Positions 34,301 through 40,278 of a stretch of 64,000 bases of DNA are shown here, in pieces. The notes beneath the pieces are model-generated. The model did not search any database, was not told where the DNA came from, and was given only the letters and a program-made list of their open reading frames with translations. Within the stretch, counting starts at the first letter, position 1, and each line of letters starts with the position of its first letter. A program made the translations under genes and the position numbers. The stretch comes from Marthasterias glacialis. Taxonomy: Eukaryota > Echinodermata > Asteroidea > Forcipulatida > Asteriidae. The stretch spans positions 5,594,549 to 5,658,548 of the forward strand of contig OU452234.1 in assembly GCA_911728455.2 (NCBI GenBank). The letters are read 5' to 3'.

Positions 34301-36164
34301 GTTGACATTAGGGCCAAAGTTGAATTCCAGATGTTTATGGCACATGAAATTTTTGACGCCGACCTGCTCAATGATTCCACATGCCACTTTACTCTGTGTG
34401 AAAAAAAAAAGAAGAAAAATTATCAACAAATCTTGAGTGTTTTGGGAGGATTGGAATTAATTTCCCGTAAAAACTCTAACGCTTAAAAATCCTACCAGGT
34501 GCACACGTTGTTTGTTTCTGTCGGACTGAGCACTCGTAAACTGATTATGCTCTACATAGGATCAAGGGTGGATTTCACAAAACTAGTCCTTACTTAGGAC
34601 TAGTCATATAAGTTAGGACTAGTTACTCGTCCTAACTTGCGATAAGACTAGTCCTAGCGCTTTGTGAAATCCACACCAGGTATCGTATGTATACACTAAT
34701 ACGAGCAGCACTCGTTTTTTGGTGTTTTACACCCTGCAGCCATGACCGCCGTATGTGCCCCTAACACGACAATAGCGCGTCAGCGCGCATAAGTACCAAT
34801 CAGCATGGAGAATTCACAGTGCGTACGTGTCAATGCGCATGTGCGGCGGCCATAGCTGCGGTGGTGTACATGCCAATGAACGAGCTGCTTGGATCAGTCT
34901 ATACCATCATAATCTGAGTCCAACAGTTGGGCAACTCTTGAACGCTACTCTATGGGTATAAGCGTGGACACTAACATTTCTCCTAGAAAACTAACTTGAT
35001 GGTTGCTACACCAGAATGCTGCGGGAGGTGCTTATTGTCAAGAGGGAAGACCGCATGACTAATTCAGTTCTTTATCTCGGGCTCCCTAAGCTTTAATGCA
35101 AATATCTGCCCAAGGAGAGTCAAGCTCTTTCGGGCACTGCTATTGCCACCCTGAGGTACTACCAGCCAGCAAGCTTGTACTTTTTGGGAGCCTTGAAGCA
35201 AGGTCGAGATCAAAGAGGTCGAGGTCACCTGACCTATGTGGACATGCTACGCAGGGACACAGGCTTCGTGACAAAATATCTGCATGGATGGAAGGATTGG
35301 GAGATCTGGGGACACTTCTCTCGTGACATCATTGATCGTAGACACCACTCGACATAGAAGAAGTTGAGTTACTTACTTACTTACTTACGATTGATGGGAG
35401 TTCAAATTTTAGGCTTCCGCCTTTGAGACCCCATTAATCCTATCATATTTTTCTTCCAGTAGGCATCAAGCTCTTTCTTAAATTTAGACACTGTCTTGGC
35501 ATTTACTATGTAATGTGGGAGACTATTCCAGTTATGATTCTCTGGGAGAAGAAGTTGCGTCTACTCCCAATGTTCTTGTTCAGAGTTTGTTTATATACAG
35601 TAACTTTAAAGAATGGCCTCTCGTACTGGTCCTCCTACCTGAATTTTTTGCTATGTAGTCTTTCTGACTAGGGTAGGTTTTTCAACTGTGAGTTACCTTA
35701 TAGTGTTGGAATTTGTTAGAGTGAGGAAAGATTCTAGTACATCCTTCTCGAGGGAGTAAAAAATCAGGTTTTTTGAAAAGCGCCCTCTGTTGTGAGCAGT
35801 TGTGAGCAGCGGGTGGCAGTTAGATTACAATGGTGAAAAATAATCAACGTCTTGAGCCAAGATTAGCTCTACATGTAATCAGGAACACGTAGGTTATACC
35901 ACCATAATCAGAGTCCAACAGTTTGAGTGTCGAGTTACCTTTATGGTGTTGGGTTTTGTTAGAGTGAGGAAAGATCCTAGTAAATCCCTCTCAAGGGAGT
36001 AAGGGTTAACATACCGACGTGTCCAAATCAGCACTTTGGGTCAGGTTTCCTTCTTCTTCGTCGCTACTGTATTCAGGCTCCGAGGATGATGGCGTCTCCC
36101 GTCGAGCCCTCTTGGCCGACGGGCCCTCCTCTTTGCATCGGTGAGGATTCCTCGTCTTGGACAT
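13379..36164 (-). CDS. SMC6: SMC6 copy B, minus strand, 23 exons found
   Basis: Encodes the SMC6 subunit of the nuclear SMC5/6 complex, an ATPase that entraps DNA and acts in homologous recombination, replication-fork repair and silencing of extrachromosomal DNA (family knowledge). ATG is at 36,164-36,162. The 23 exons total 3,257 nt if the last is spliced (about 1,086 residues), or 1,096 residues if it is read through to TGA at 13,381-13,379. Human SMC6 has 1,091. Every exon is open with GT-AG borders. Motifs: Walker A GRNGSGKS (residues 85-92), hinge about 515-700, signature SFSGGERS (1018-1025), Walker B ending ALDEF (1045-1049). The LRNRG motif of copy A reads LCNHG here. The conserved C-terminal exon is missing or unrecognised. 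It lies head-to-head with copy A. Introns hold LINE, SINE and MITE insertions that differ from those of A. Confidence 0.93.
13920..14060. other. Intron 22 of SMC6-B, no distinct element
   Basis: Intronic sequence between E22 and E23. It contains 'ggggcttaatgaataggtac', similar to the termini of the MITE family at 41,345 and 42,105, but no full element could be outlined. Confidence 0.3.
14430..14973. mobile_element. Foldback element with target duplication, full copy
   Basis: Flanked by the direct repeat ACTAGTA (14,423-14,429 and 14,974-14,980). The left part begins 'attattcataaatacccc' and includes 'cctattggttgaaaggtgat'. The right part is the palindrome at 14,819-14,958. It ends 'cactcttttattccctt'. 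Related copies are at about 21,430-21,905 and 39,890-40,190, and in the 7,254-10,409 duplication. It lies in SMC6-B intron 21. No coding sequence, so it is presumably mobilised in trans. Confidence 0.7.
14819..14958. repeat. Palindrome of foldback family, copy 3
   Basis: Right part of the element at 14,430. The arms contain 'ttaaatggccgtttaaaacc' and its near inverse, with centre 'accgagccaaaggcgagct'. It is less perfect than the copies at 7,268 and 9,060. Confidence 0.8.
15000..15292 (-). mobile_element. tRNA-derived SINE, distinct family, minus strand
   Basis: Read on the minus strand it starts near 15,292 with a tRNA-like head whose T arm is 'ccggtttgaatcccgcc'. It continues through 'gggttttcagtccctacctg' and ends with an AATGAAATGAAA-type tail at 15,000-15,030. 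Its body is unlike the tRNA-Leu SINEs. It lies in SMC6-B intron 21. Confidence 0.6.
17696..18095 (+). mobile_element. LINE 3' end in SMC6-B intron 18
   Basis: The plus-strand translation shows [18 protein letters not shown], then [20 protein letters not shown] and [13 protein letters not shown] before a stop, which is the usual C-terminus of CR1/L2-type reverse transcriptases. A short 3' UTR follows ('gtacaagcgccatgagcac', 'gcgcttaataaattgtc') and the insertion ends in an (ATT)n tail. It is 5'-truncated, in antisense orientation to SMC6-B, and absent from copy A intron 18. Confidence 0.85.
18707..18955 (+). mobile_element. MITE with gaactagaggg ends in SMC6-B intron 17
   Basis: The left end 'agagttatataaaagaacta' plus 'gaggg' and the right end 'ccctctagttct' plus 'ctatgg' are inverted repeats. 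The inside contains 'gtacaaaccatgcgacat' and 'ggagttccgtgcgtgacat'. The element at 60,697-60,952 in intron 17 of copy A is the same family. The left edge lies only about 37 bp from the exon 18 acceptor. Confidence 0.7.
19085..19260. repeat. Fragment of the 1.2-kb TIR element seen at 53,355
   Basis: Shares 'caacgaaatgagctgacatt' and 'atttgtgcaaagaatg(g)aagc' with 53,600-53,680 and ends 'ttaccaatgttgggctgggg', matching the terminal repeat of that element. It lies in SMC6-B intron 17 close to the exon 17 donor. Confidence 0.5.
19600..19800. repeat. Dispersed repeat with tgactcccaaaatgg-type motif
   Basis: Contains 'tttttgggagtcaaaatgca' and 'gactctcaaaatggcgcgag' in opposite orientations, as do 12,770-12,960, 27,270-27,500, 42,400-42,545, 50,000-50,260 and 59,890-60,230. 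The inverted arrangement around an internal segment suggests a MITE-like element. Copies in intron 7 of both SMC6 genes occupy the same place and so probably predate the duplication. Confidence 0.5.
20003..20262 (+). mobile_element. tRNA-Leu-derived SINE in SMC6-B intron 16
   Basis: Head 'gtgttgtggcatagtggtga', 'ggactcaagctctgg' and 'gggttcgagtcctggtag', followed by the standard body through 'ggtttgccccgatgtttt'. It is diverged and its 3' tail is not clear. Confidence 0.7.
20412..20790. repeat. Near-identical tract shared with copy A 59,410-59,790
   Basis: Covers most of exon 16, the whole 172-bp intron 15 and the end of exon 15. I count about three differences from the inverted copy in some 380 bp, whereas flanking exons differ by 20-30% in protein. 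This looks like a gene-conversion tract between the two arms. Confidence 0.65.
21079..21340 (+). mobile_element. tRNA-Leu-derived SINE in SMC6-B intron 14
   Basis: The diverged head 'gcgttgtggccgagcgggct' and T arm 'gggttcgaatccccgc' are followed by 'gcccttgagcaggatacttt', 'ttgtccttcggatggg' and 'ggtgtttctggttc'. Confidence 0.65.
21425..21908. mobile_element. Foldback family element in SMC6-B intron 14
   Basis: Begins 'aataatcataaatacccgtg', includes 'cctattggttgaaaggggat', carries a degenerate palindrome at 21,748-21,890, and ends 'cactcttttattcccttaat'. Same organisation as 14,430-14,973. Absent from intron 14 of copy A. Confidence 0.65.
22619..22935 (+). mobile_element. tRNA-Leu-headed SINE with second body type
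   Basis: The head (22,621-22,706) is clearly tRNA-Leu-like: 'gtggccgagtggttagagcg', anticodon CAA, variable arm, T arm 'gggttcgagtcccgg'. The body differs from the first family: 'ctctaccagccaggcttctg', 'caggagtaggtggcaatggc', 'gatttgtagcccacacct'. Sister copies are at 32,738 and 47,514. It lies in SMC6-B intron 12. Confidence 0.85.
24243..24360. repeat. Hairpin element in SMC6-B intron 11
   Basis: An imperfect palindrome: 'gggagacttttgagacgtta' at the left and 'aacgtttcaaaagtctctc' at the right, with 'tccttttctatt' and 'aatagaaaagga' at the centre. About 118 bp, MITE-like. Confidence 0.7.
24405..24500 (+). mobile_element. Possible LINE 3' UTR end
   Basis: 'aaggcccggtgggagcccac', 'gaatgggctaccccgataaa' and a tail of ATAAATAAATAA resemble the 3' end of CR1/L2-type LINEs or SINEs that copy their tails. 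No coding part is present, so the call is tentative. Confidence 0.4.
24742..25172. repeat. 62-bp tandem array containing the exon 11 splice acceptor, about 7 units
   Basis: Each unit of about 61-62 bp carries, on the minus strand, a pyrimidine tract, the acceptor 'atttttacag' and the first 19 bp of SMC6 exon 11 (TGCACGTAGAGACTATGAG), then intronic sequence. The array starts inside exon 11 and extends about 430 bp into intron 10. Copy A has a single acceptor at the equivalent place (54,630-54,666). So the array arose in copy B and multiplied a working 3' splice site. Confidence 0.88.
25410..25515 (-). mobile_element. tRNA-like SINE fragment beside exon 10, shared by both copies
   Basis: Contains 'caatgcgagtttgaatcttg' and 'ctggtgcccgagacatca'. 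The same fragment lies at 52,095-52,200 in copy A, at the same distance from exon 10. It was therefore present before the inverted duplication and gives a relative date. Confidence 0.65.
26787..27096. promoter_or_regulatory. Cluster of CTCF-like motifs, SMC6-B intron 8
   Basis: Three copies of a 72-bp unit (26,787-27,004) each carry 'ccactaggtggcagcag' (26,831, 26,903, 26,976). A fourth motif in the opposite orientation, 'ctgctgccacctagtg', lies at 27,081-27,096. The motif agrees well with the CTCF core consensus known from bilaterians. Orientation is three forward and one reverse, facing each other. Copy A has the matching cluster in its intron 8. Binding is inferred, not shown. Confidence 0.55.
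27600..27885 (+). mobile_element. tRNA-Leu-derived SINE, head truncated
   Basis: Starts in the T arm region 'gtgtgggttcgagtcctgg' and runs through 'tttgtccttcggatgggacg', 'catgtaaaagaacccagtta' and 'caccttggaaacccttacaa'. It lies in SMC6-B intron 7. Confidence 0.75.
28440..29200. other. SMC6-B intron 6 sequence, no recognised element
   Basis: AT-rich intron sequence with homopolymer runs (a T run near 28,785 and a C run near 29,122). The long minus-strand open frame at 29,091-29,840 is mostly intron read in frame with exon 6 and is not a separate gene. Confidence 0.45.
30026..30286. mobile_element. MITE with gcaagagggcgc ends, copy 2
   Basis: 261 bp. The left end 'atatttttgacagcaagagg' plus 'gcgc' and the right end 'ccctcttgcagtcaaaagta' plus 'aggcctatt' are inverted repeats. 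The internal sequence is the reverse complement of 12,491-12,761. It lies in SMC6-B intron 5. Confidence 0.7.
30548..30740 (+). mobile_element. tRNA-derived SINE, third family
   Basis: tRNA-like head 'ctcggtggtctagtggttaa' and 'gtgggttggaatcccac', followed by 'agtatacagtgcttaccaca' and 'cccgatgcaaatatta'. A headless 3' half with the same body lies just upstream at about 30,364-30,480. Other copies are at 34,047-34,222 and, inverted, 40,645-40,745. Confidence 0.65.
30890..31075. repeat. Dispersed repeat shared with 49,695-49,870
   Basis: Both copies, on the same strand, contain 'gaaactatttcccgctttg', 'gaagcgcgtgcggtg' and 'gtttcagccaatcaggataa'. Because the two SMC6 arms are inverted, equal orientation on the chromosome shows independent insertion into the two genes. 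Class unknown. Confidence 0.6.
31439..31618. repeat. 20-bp minisatellite, 9 units, SMC6-B intron 5
   Basis: Nine units of 'cttttgcttttgccgtggcc' with few substitutions. The long open frames on both strands here are produced by the repeat. Not found in copy A. Confidence 0.9.
32738..33035 (+). mobile_element. tRNA-Leu-headed SINE, second body type, head truncated
   Basis: Starts at the variable and T arms ('gagtcatcggagtgtgggtt', 'cgagtcccggtcacg') and continues with 'ccagccaggcttctgatgga' and 'gtagcccacaccttgagtgg'. It lies in SMC6-B intron 3. Confidence 0.8.
33345..33620 (+). mobile_element. tRNA-Leu-derived SINE in SMC6-B intron 2
   Basis: Diverged head 'gagtgacctgcctagtgcac', T arm 'gtgggtttggttcctgg', body 'ttgtccttcggatggggcgt' and 'gccccgatgtttctgcc'. 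A SINE of the same type lies at 43,990-44,275 in the equivalent intron of copy A with inverse orientation, as expected for a shared ancestral insertion. Confidence 0.7.
34047..34222 (+). mobile_element. tRNA-derived SINE, third family, SMC6-B intron 2
   Basis: Contains 'gtcgtgggttccaacccca', 'gagtatacagtgcttaacac' and 'ccctgatgcaaaattaacat'. An inverted tRNA-like head ('attcaaacccacgac') lies directly upstream at 33,985-34,047, making a head-to-head pair. Confidence 0.6.
34566..34683. mobile_element. Palindromic MITE of ggatttcacaaa type
   Basis: Ends 'ggtggatttcacaaa' and 'tttgtgaaatccacacc' are inverted repeats, with repeated 'taggactagt' inside. About 118 bp, able to fold into a hairpin. 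It lies in SMC6-B intron 1 and is absent from copy A. Confidence 0.8.
34990..35367 (+). mobile_element. LINE 3' end, RTE-like reverse transcriptase tail, sense of plus strand
   Basis: The translation contains [18 protein letters not shown] and, after frame breaks, [16 protein letters not shown] and a final RHHST before stop. This is the C-terminal tail typical of endonuclease/reverse transcriptase elements of invertebrates. It ends at the ACTT microsatellite (35,368-35,391). Lies in SMC6-B intron 1. Confidence 0.75.
35368..35391. repeat. ACTT microsatellite between two LINE 3' ends
   Basis: About five units of ACTT. It lies at the 3' end of both the plus-strand LINE on its left and the minus-strand LINE on its right, and may be the tail of either. 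Confidence 0.8.
35391..35655 (-). mobile_element. LINE 3' end on the minus strand
   Basis: The minus-strand translation has [12 protein letters not shown], then after a frame break [18 protein letters not shown] and [10 protein letters not shown] before a stop. This is the C-terminal tail of a second reverse-transcriptase family. Its 3' end meets the ACTT repeat. Confidence 0.75.
35690..35770. repeat. Degenerate copy of the SMC6 intron-1 5' segment
   Basis: 'gagttaccttatagtgttgg' and 'ttagagtgaggaaagattct' repeat, with changes, the sequence at 35,935-36,000. So intron 1 of copy B contains a second, older copy of its own 5' end. Confidence 0.6.
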
Positions 36165-36216
36165 AATTGCAAAAGCTTATGTTGTTAGATGATGACAGAC
36201 GCTGTGCAAGTTGTCA
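36165..36216 (-). other. SMC6: Predicted 5' UTR part of SMC6-B
   Basis: 52 nt between a candidate acceptor ('ttcttaatacag', ending at 36,217) and the start codon. Copy A has 56 nt between its acceptor ('tttctttgcag', ending at 40,222) and its ATG. The two share 'cacagcgtctg' and 'aagcttttgcaattatgtc'. Confidence 0.5.
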
Positions 36217-36238
36217 CTGTATTAAGAAAACACGATTT

Positions 36239-36340
36239 GACCCAGTAACTAGGGTGCCGTACTCCTTTTTATTAAATTTTGACTTGGACGGTCTTACGCA
36301 ACCAAGTCAAAGTTTCAAAATAGTACCCCAGACTAGGGTC
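36239..36340. mobile_element. Short MITE-like element upstream of SMC6-B
   Basis: Same 102-bp element as at 1,002-1,103. It lies in the predicted 5' UTR intron, about 75 bp from the start codon. Confidence 0.55.
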
Positions 36341-37044
36341 TAAAAATGGACATCTGCAATAACATTATTACCCTGGTCATTCTTGGTTGGTGGAATAGAC
36401 CGATTGAACGACCCGCGTCATGTGACCTATTGTGGGTATTAAATGTAAACAAGCACATCGTCCTCTATGCTCAGTGCAGACCATCCGGGGATTCAGTACT
36501 TCCAGTGACATCATGATTTGTTTGCTGCCCTATTTCCGGGATTTTGATCAATTTAGGCGGTGGGCTAGTTTAAGTAAAAGGAGTAAAAACTCCCTGCAAA
36601 TATCATTTCTTTTTTTGTCAATTCAATGTCGCAAAAAGAGAACTTAGTCCGATGCAATAATTATATAGAAAGCAGAAAACTAAACAATAATGTCAACATC
36701 AATCACCATGGCCCATCCTCTTTAACATGCAGTAAAATCGAATATCAAACGAGTAAACATTACTTATTGAACTTTTGAATGTCAACCGTTGAATAAGTAA
36801 CCAACTTCAGTCCGGAAGAAACCATCATGTAATTTTCCCGTCAATCCCAACATGCACACACAATGTCAATGACCAATGTTCAAAACGGCCGAGGTGGAAG
36901 TGGCGATGTAGGTCAACGATCGAGAGTAGTTTGTTGACCTAAATGTATCTGAAGTTGCACAGAAGTCGCACGGAATTACACAAATTCAATAATATTTATA
37001 AAAAATAGTCTAGAAATTAAACAAATCGGGAAATAATATCTTAC

Positions 37045-37078
37045 CCAAGGAAAGCTTGTTCTTGTTGTTGTTTGCCAT
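37045..37078 (-). other. Possible 5' exon of SMC6-B with upstream ATG
   Basis: On the minus strand, ATG at 37,078 opens MANNNKNKLSLG before a good donor (CTTGG|GTAAG at 37,045). Joined to the acceptor at 36,217 it would give a 21-codon upstream open frame ending in TAA before the SMC6 start. This could lower translation of SMC6-B. The exon end and donor are conserved in copy C, whose duplication breakpoint removes the ATG. Confidence 0.3.
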
Positions 37079-37559
37079 TTTCACTTTAGTCTGGTTTTAC
37101 ATTTATAAGCATTTAGATTCCATCTAGTGCTTAGGGACGTCTGGGGCCCATACCCTAGTATTTGACGCACGCGCGTTCACGAAATTGTATACGACGTACC
37201 TTTGAGTGATGATGACAAATTTCACGACTTCTTCTTGCTCGATACATGAAAATTTGCATATTTATGGTGGACAGCATATCTCTGCATCTAAAAGGTAGCC
37301 ATAAGGTTTAAATCGTACTCATTGTGTTATTGGTCAGGATTGGATTATTTGAGATAAAACCAATTTCTTCCTCATTTGTGAAAATGACAGCACGGAGGCA
37401 TATGGTTTAATGAAATTTCAGTGACACTGCATGACAATGCATTGCGTGCATTGGTATGACACTCTGGCTCTCAGCCTAGTCCTAGAGTGTCAACAATGTC
37501 ACGACACTGTACCGTAGTACTATGACACTTTGTGACAGCAGCCAGTGCAGGCCTCTACC

Positions 37560-37660
37560 TTAAGCTTCAGAGGGTCAAGGCCACTTGGCCTCAAAGGCTC
37601 CAAAAAAGAAAGGGGCACCAAGGCCAACTGAAAGGGCATCAAGGCCATTTTAAACTTTTA
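37560..37660. repeat. Short repeat rich in aaggcca motifs
   Basis: 'ggtcaaggccacttggcctc', 'caccaaggccaactgaaagg' and 'catcaaggccatttt' form an irregular tandem pattern. A similar inverted piece lies at about 45,150-45,245. Confidence 0.45.
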
Positions 37661-37899
37661 TTTGTAGTGTCATATTCTAGGTATGCAACTATTCAGATGA
37701 TCAGCCTGATTCCTCTTCTTTTTTTAAGAAAACTGTGCTAAAAATTTTGCACTTTTAATTTTTTTTATGATATTCTTCCCAAAGCTCCTTTTGTCTATTG
37801 TGCGAAATCAACCAGACCAGGCAGTATTTGTGATAGACCCTATGTCTAATGATAGAATATTCAGCTCAATTCATTGTTCATTGCGACGAACGGGGTCAG

Positions 37900-38345
37900 C
37901 TCGTAAGTCTGACGCCTCTTCATAAGGTTCAACGTCTCAGGCCTAAGTCTGAAAAAAAAAAAATTATGATAAAAAGCCTGACTCCTCAAAAGTCTGGGGA
38001 AAAAATAATTTTTGTGAAAAAAAGCCTCACTCATATTAAGTCTGATGCCTCAGAAGTCTGATACCTCAAAAGTCTGATGCCTCAAACGTCTGATGCCTCA
38101 AAAGTCTGATGCCTCAAAAGTCTGATGCCTCAAAAGTCTGATGCCTCAAAAGTCTGATGCCTCAAACGTCTGATGATTCATCAGTGGCGCTGGATTTATA
38201 AGGCGTTAGACTTTTAAGGCGTCGGAGCTATACGGCCAAAAAGAAAAATTGCCCATTAATTTGAAGCTTCATCATTCCAATGCCTCGTAAGTCCAAAAAC
38301 TCAGACTTTTGAGGCGTCAGATTTTGAGGTGTCGGTTTTTGTAAA
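37900..38345. repeat. 16-bp minisatellite with an inverted second half
   Basis: From about 38,040 to 38,175 the unit 'tctgatgcctcaaaag' repeats about nine times, with scattered units earlier (from 37,905). Beyond 38,195 units occur in reverse complement ('agacttttgaggcgtcagat', 'agacttttaaggcgtcgg'). The array therefore forms an inverted repeat near the symmetry centre of the gene pair. Confidence 0.8.
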
Positions 38346-38777
38346 GTAAAAACGTCGGGCGTACAATATGCTATTATTGAGACGGACACAATGTTTATAG
38401 TGTTTGATGTTATCCATCCTTAATCGTGTCAATTTTTTCAATCGCTGCCCTGTGCAATAATTGGGCTTATTGGAATCGTGCGCACAATGAATTGTGGGAA
38501 GGAAGTTTTGGAAAAGATTTATGAACAGTGTGTACAGAGTCTATGGGGGAGAGTAGACGAACTCGTGCATGTAAGTTTGAGCGCGGAGTCGCAGAAAGCG
38601 ACTCTTGTTCAGAATAAACAAATCTGCCCATTTTTTTTTTTTTTTTTATAATGAATTGAAAAAGTTATATTTTTTTCAGAAATTGGTTGAATGATAAGTT
38701 AACCACTCTTTTCGGAAACTTACTTCTCACAATACATTGTAATGCGCAATTCCAATTTAAAAGGCTTATTCCATACA

Positions 38778-39115
38778 CAAATAATAATAATAATAATTTG
38801 GGATGCTAATCATCCTTACTGGCAGCTGAGAGGCTGAATTGCGAAGGACGCGGCTACACGTGTTTGAGCTGCAGGAGGCATGTAAGGGCACCTTTGGCAG
38901 CCAGCCACATCAGCTCATATGACCATGGAGCACAGCCTGAGATCGAAAGTGCTTGGTTTTTCCGGAGGGAGTAAAATTGAATGGCACAGAAAAACCCTTG
39001 TGGCACAGGAGAGAACCAATGCACAACTCTACTCACATATAGCCGGGAATCGAACCAGGGGGCACATTGGTGTGAGGCGAGCACTTTACACTCACGTCAC
39101 TCACGTCACCCAACC
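38778..39115 (-). mobile_element. tRNA-derived SINE, fourth family
   Basis: On the minus strand: the tRNA-like head ends 'ctggttcgattcccggc', then 'gttctctcctgtgccacaag' and 'cagctgccagtaaggatgat', ending in an (ATT)n tail at 38,780-38,800. The sister copy is at 52,478-52,800 (plus). Both keep the T-arm box B. Confidence 0.75.
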
Positions 39116-39504
39116 TGATCCCAATTTGTTCTCAGTGTAACTGGAACTAGAGACGTTATCATTCATTTGATAAGACGCTATTTCCTTTACTTGGCAGCGA
39201 CTAGGACTGTAGGCAGCAGGACCAATTAGCTTTTCTATTCACTGATCTGTCAACTTTTTCTGATCTAGCCAGCCGGACCACTAGCAGAGAATTGTTACTG
39301 GTCCTAAGCTAGCATTTGGCTAGCAGACCAATGTAAGTGTTGAGGGAGAATGCTGATTAAAATATAAAATAGTACTTTTTAGTAATAATGATAATAATAC
39401 AGGAGTCTTTGGGCCTATATAGCACACGTATCTACCAACAATTAGGTACTCAAGGCGCCTATTATATTATTTTTAAGGCAGGTTTTTGAGGTTTTGAATT
39501 AAGA

Positions 39505-39675
39505 GAGCCATTTATGTAGCACCTTGTAAAATGTAAAGGTTTACAAGGCGCTGCGGCGCATTCAGCAGCCACTGCCAGAAACACCAGGGCAAACCCCCTC
39601 TCTTGCAATAAGTGTCACTGGGTTCTTTTATGTGCATTACACAACACACAGGACCAACGGCTTTACGTCCCATTA
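39505..39675 (-). mobile_element. tRNA-Leu-derived SINE, 3' fragment
   Basis: Contains, on the minus strand, 'ggacgtaaagccgttggtcc', 'acataaaagaacccagtgac' and 'gccctggtgtttctggcag'. The tRNA head is missing. Confidence 0.7.
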
Positions 39676-39889
39676 GTACATTATGTTTGAAGCCTTGCAT
39701 GGTGTGAAGGATAAGTGACTACAACTAGCAAGTTAATAACCTTATGGGTACAACCATGTATAAATCTCTTTTTGGAGGAGTGATGGCTCTGGAAAGAGAT
39801 TTATGCATGGTTGTACCCGCAAGTTTACTAGTTTACTAGTTATAGTTACTTATGTTGTTAATGTTATTAATGTTAATGCGGATACTGGC

Positions 39890-40195
39890 GCTACATTAAT
39901 GTCCATTCATAAATACCTGTGACAGTTTCTCCATTCTGATTGGTCGAGAGGCAGTGTTTAAACGAGTGATATAGACACAGTAAAAACTGTTTAAACCCGG
40001 TTGGTGTGACGAGCGTAGTGCGTATTTCTGCGTAACGCGCGCGCACACGCGCTCAGGCATGACAGGCACGCGAATGTTCTCCCGTAAGCGTACGCGTACG
40101 CGCGCGACACAGACATCGCTAAGCGCCCACATGGGAAAACTTATAAACAATAGTTAAAAACTTCTTCATCACACCTTTATTCCCTTATTATTAAT
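39890..40195. mobile_element. Foldback family element near the SMC6-A start
   Basis: Starts 'attcataaatacctgtgaca', includes 'attctgattggtcgagaggc' and ends 'cacacctttattcccttatt'. The long palindrome of the other copies is not retained; the centre holds alternating CG/CA sequence ('cgcgcgcgcacacgcgct'). It lies about 85-390 bp from the SMC6-A start codon and could contribute to its promoter. Confidence 0.55.
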
Positions 40196-40222
40196 CTTAC
40201 TATTATTATGTTTTCTTTGCAG

Positions 40223-40278
40223 TGTCTACGTCAGCGCACAGCGTCTGTGATCATCTAACAACGTAAGCTTTTGCAATT
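40223..40278 (+). other. SMC6: Predicted 5' UTR part of SMC6-A
   Basis: A pyrimidine-rich acceptor 'atgttttctttgcag' ends at 40,222, followed by 56 nt of UTR to the ATG. An upstream noncoding exon is implied but not located. Confidence 0.5.

Larger units (their letters stand above)
31840..36164 (-). other. SMC6: SMC6-B exons 1-5: N-terminal tail and ATPase head
   Basis: Exon map (minus strand): E1 36,015-36,164; E2 34,279-34,393; E3 33,170-33,275; E4 32,360-32,558; E5 31,840-31,920. E1 encodes a basic and acidic tail with AKRARRE, a likely nuclear localisation patch. E2 starts [19 protein letters not shown] and ends in the P-loop, completed by E3 ([18 protein letters not shown]). E4 carries [10 protein letters not shown] and [16 protein letters not shown]5 carries the Q-loop region [16 protein letters not shown]. 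Residues 133 and 135 are C and H where A has R and R. Each codon differs from A by one base (CGC to TGC, CGT to CAT), as expected for CpG decay. Confidence 0.92.
37079..40222. promoter_or_regulatory. Divergent spacer between SMC6-B and SMC6-A
   Basis: The 4.1 kb between the two start codons must hold the promoters of both genes or a shared bidirectional one. I see no convincing TATA or initiator. The spacer contains a repeat array in inverted arrangement, two SINEs and a foldback element. Close to the start codons the arms share 60-100 bp; beyond that they are unrelated. I did not find GEN1, which neighbours SMC6 head-to-head in vertebrates. Confidence 0.45.

Noticed and set aside
13379-36164. 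SMC6-B as a pseudogene
   Set aside because: All 23 exons are open, splice sites are intact and the ATPase motifs are kept. Only the LRNRG change and the unclear C-terminus hint at decay.
36165-40278. GEN1 as divergent neighbour of SMC6
   Set aside because: No match to the start of GEN1 was seen on the plus strand; the divergent partner is the second SMC6.
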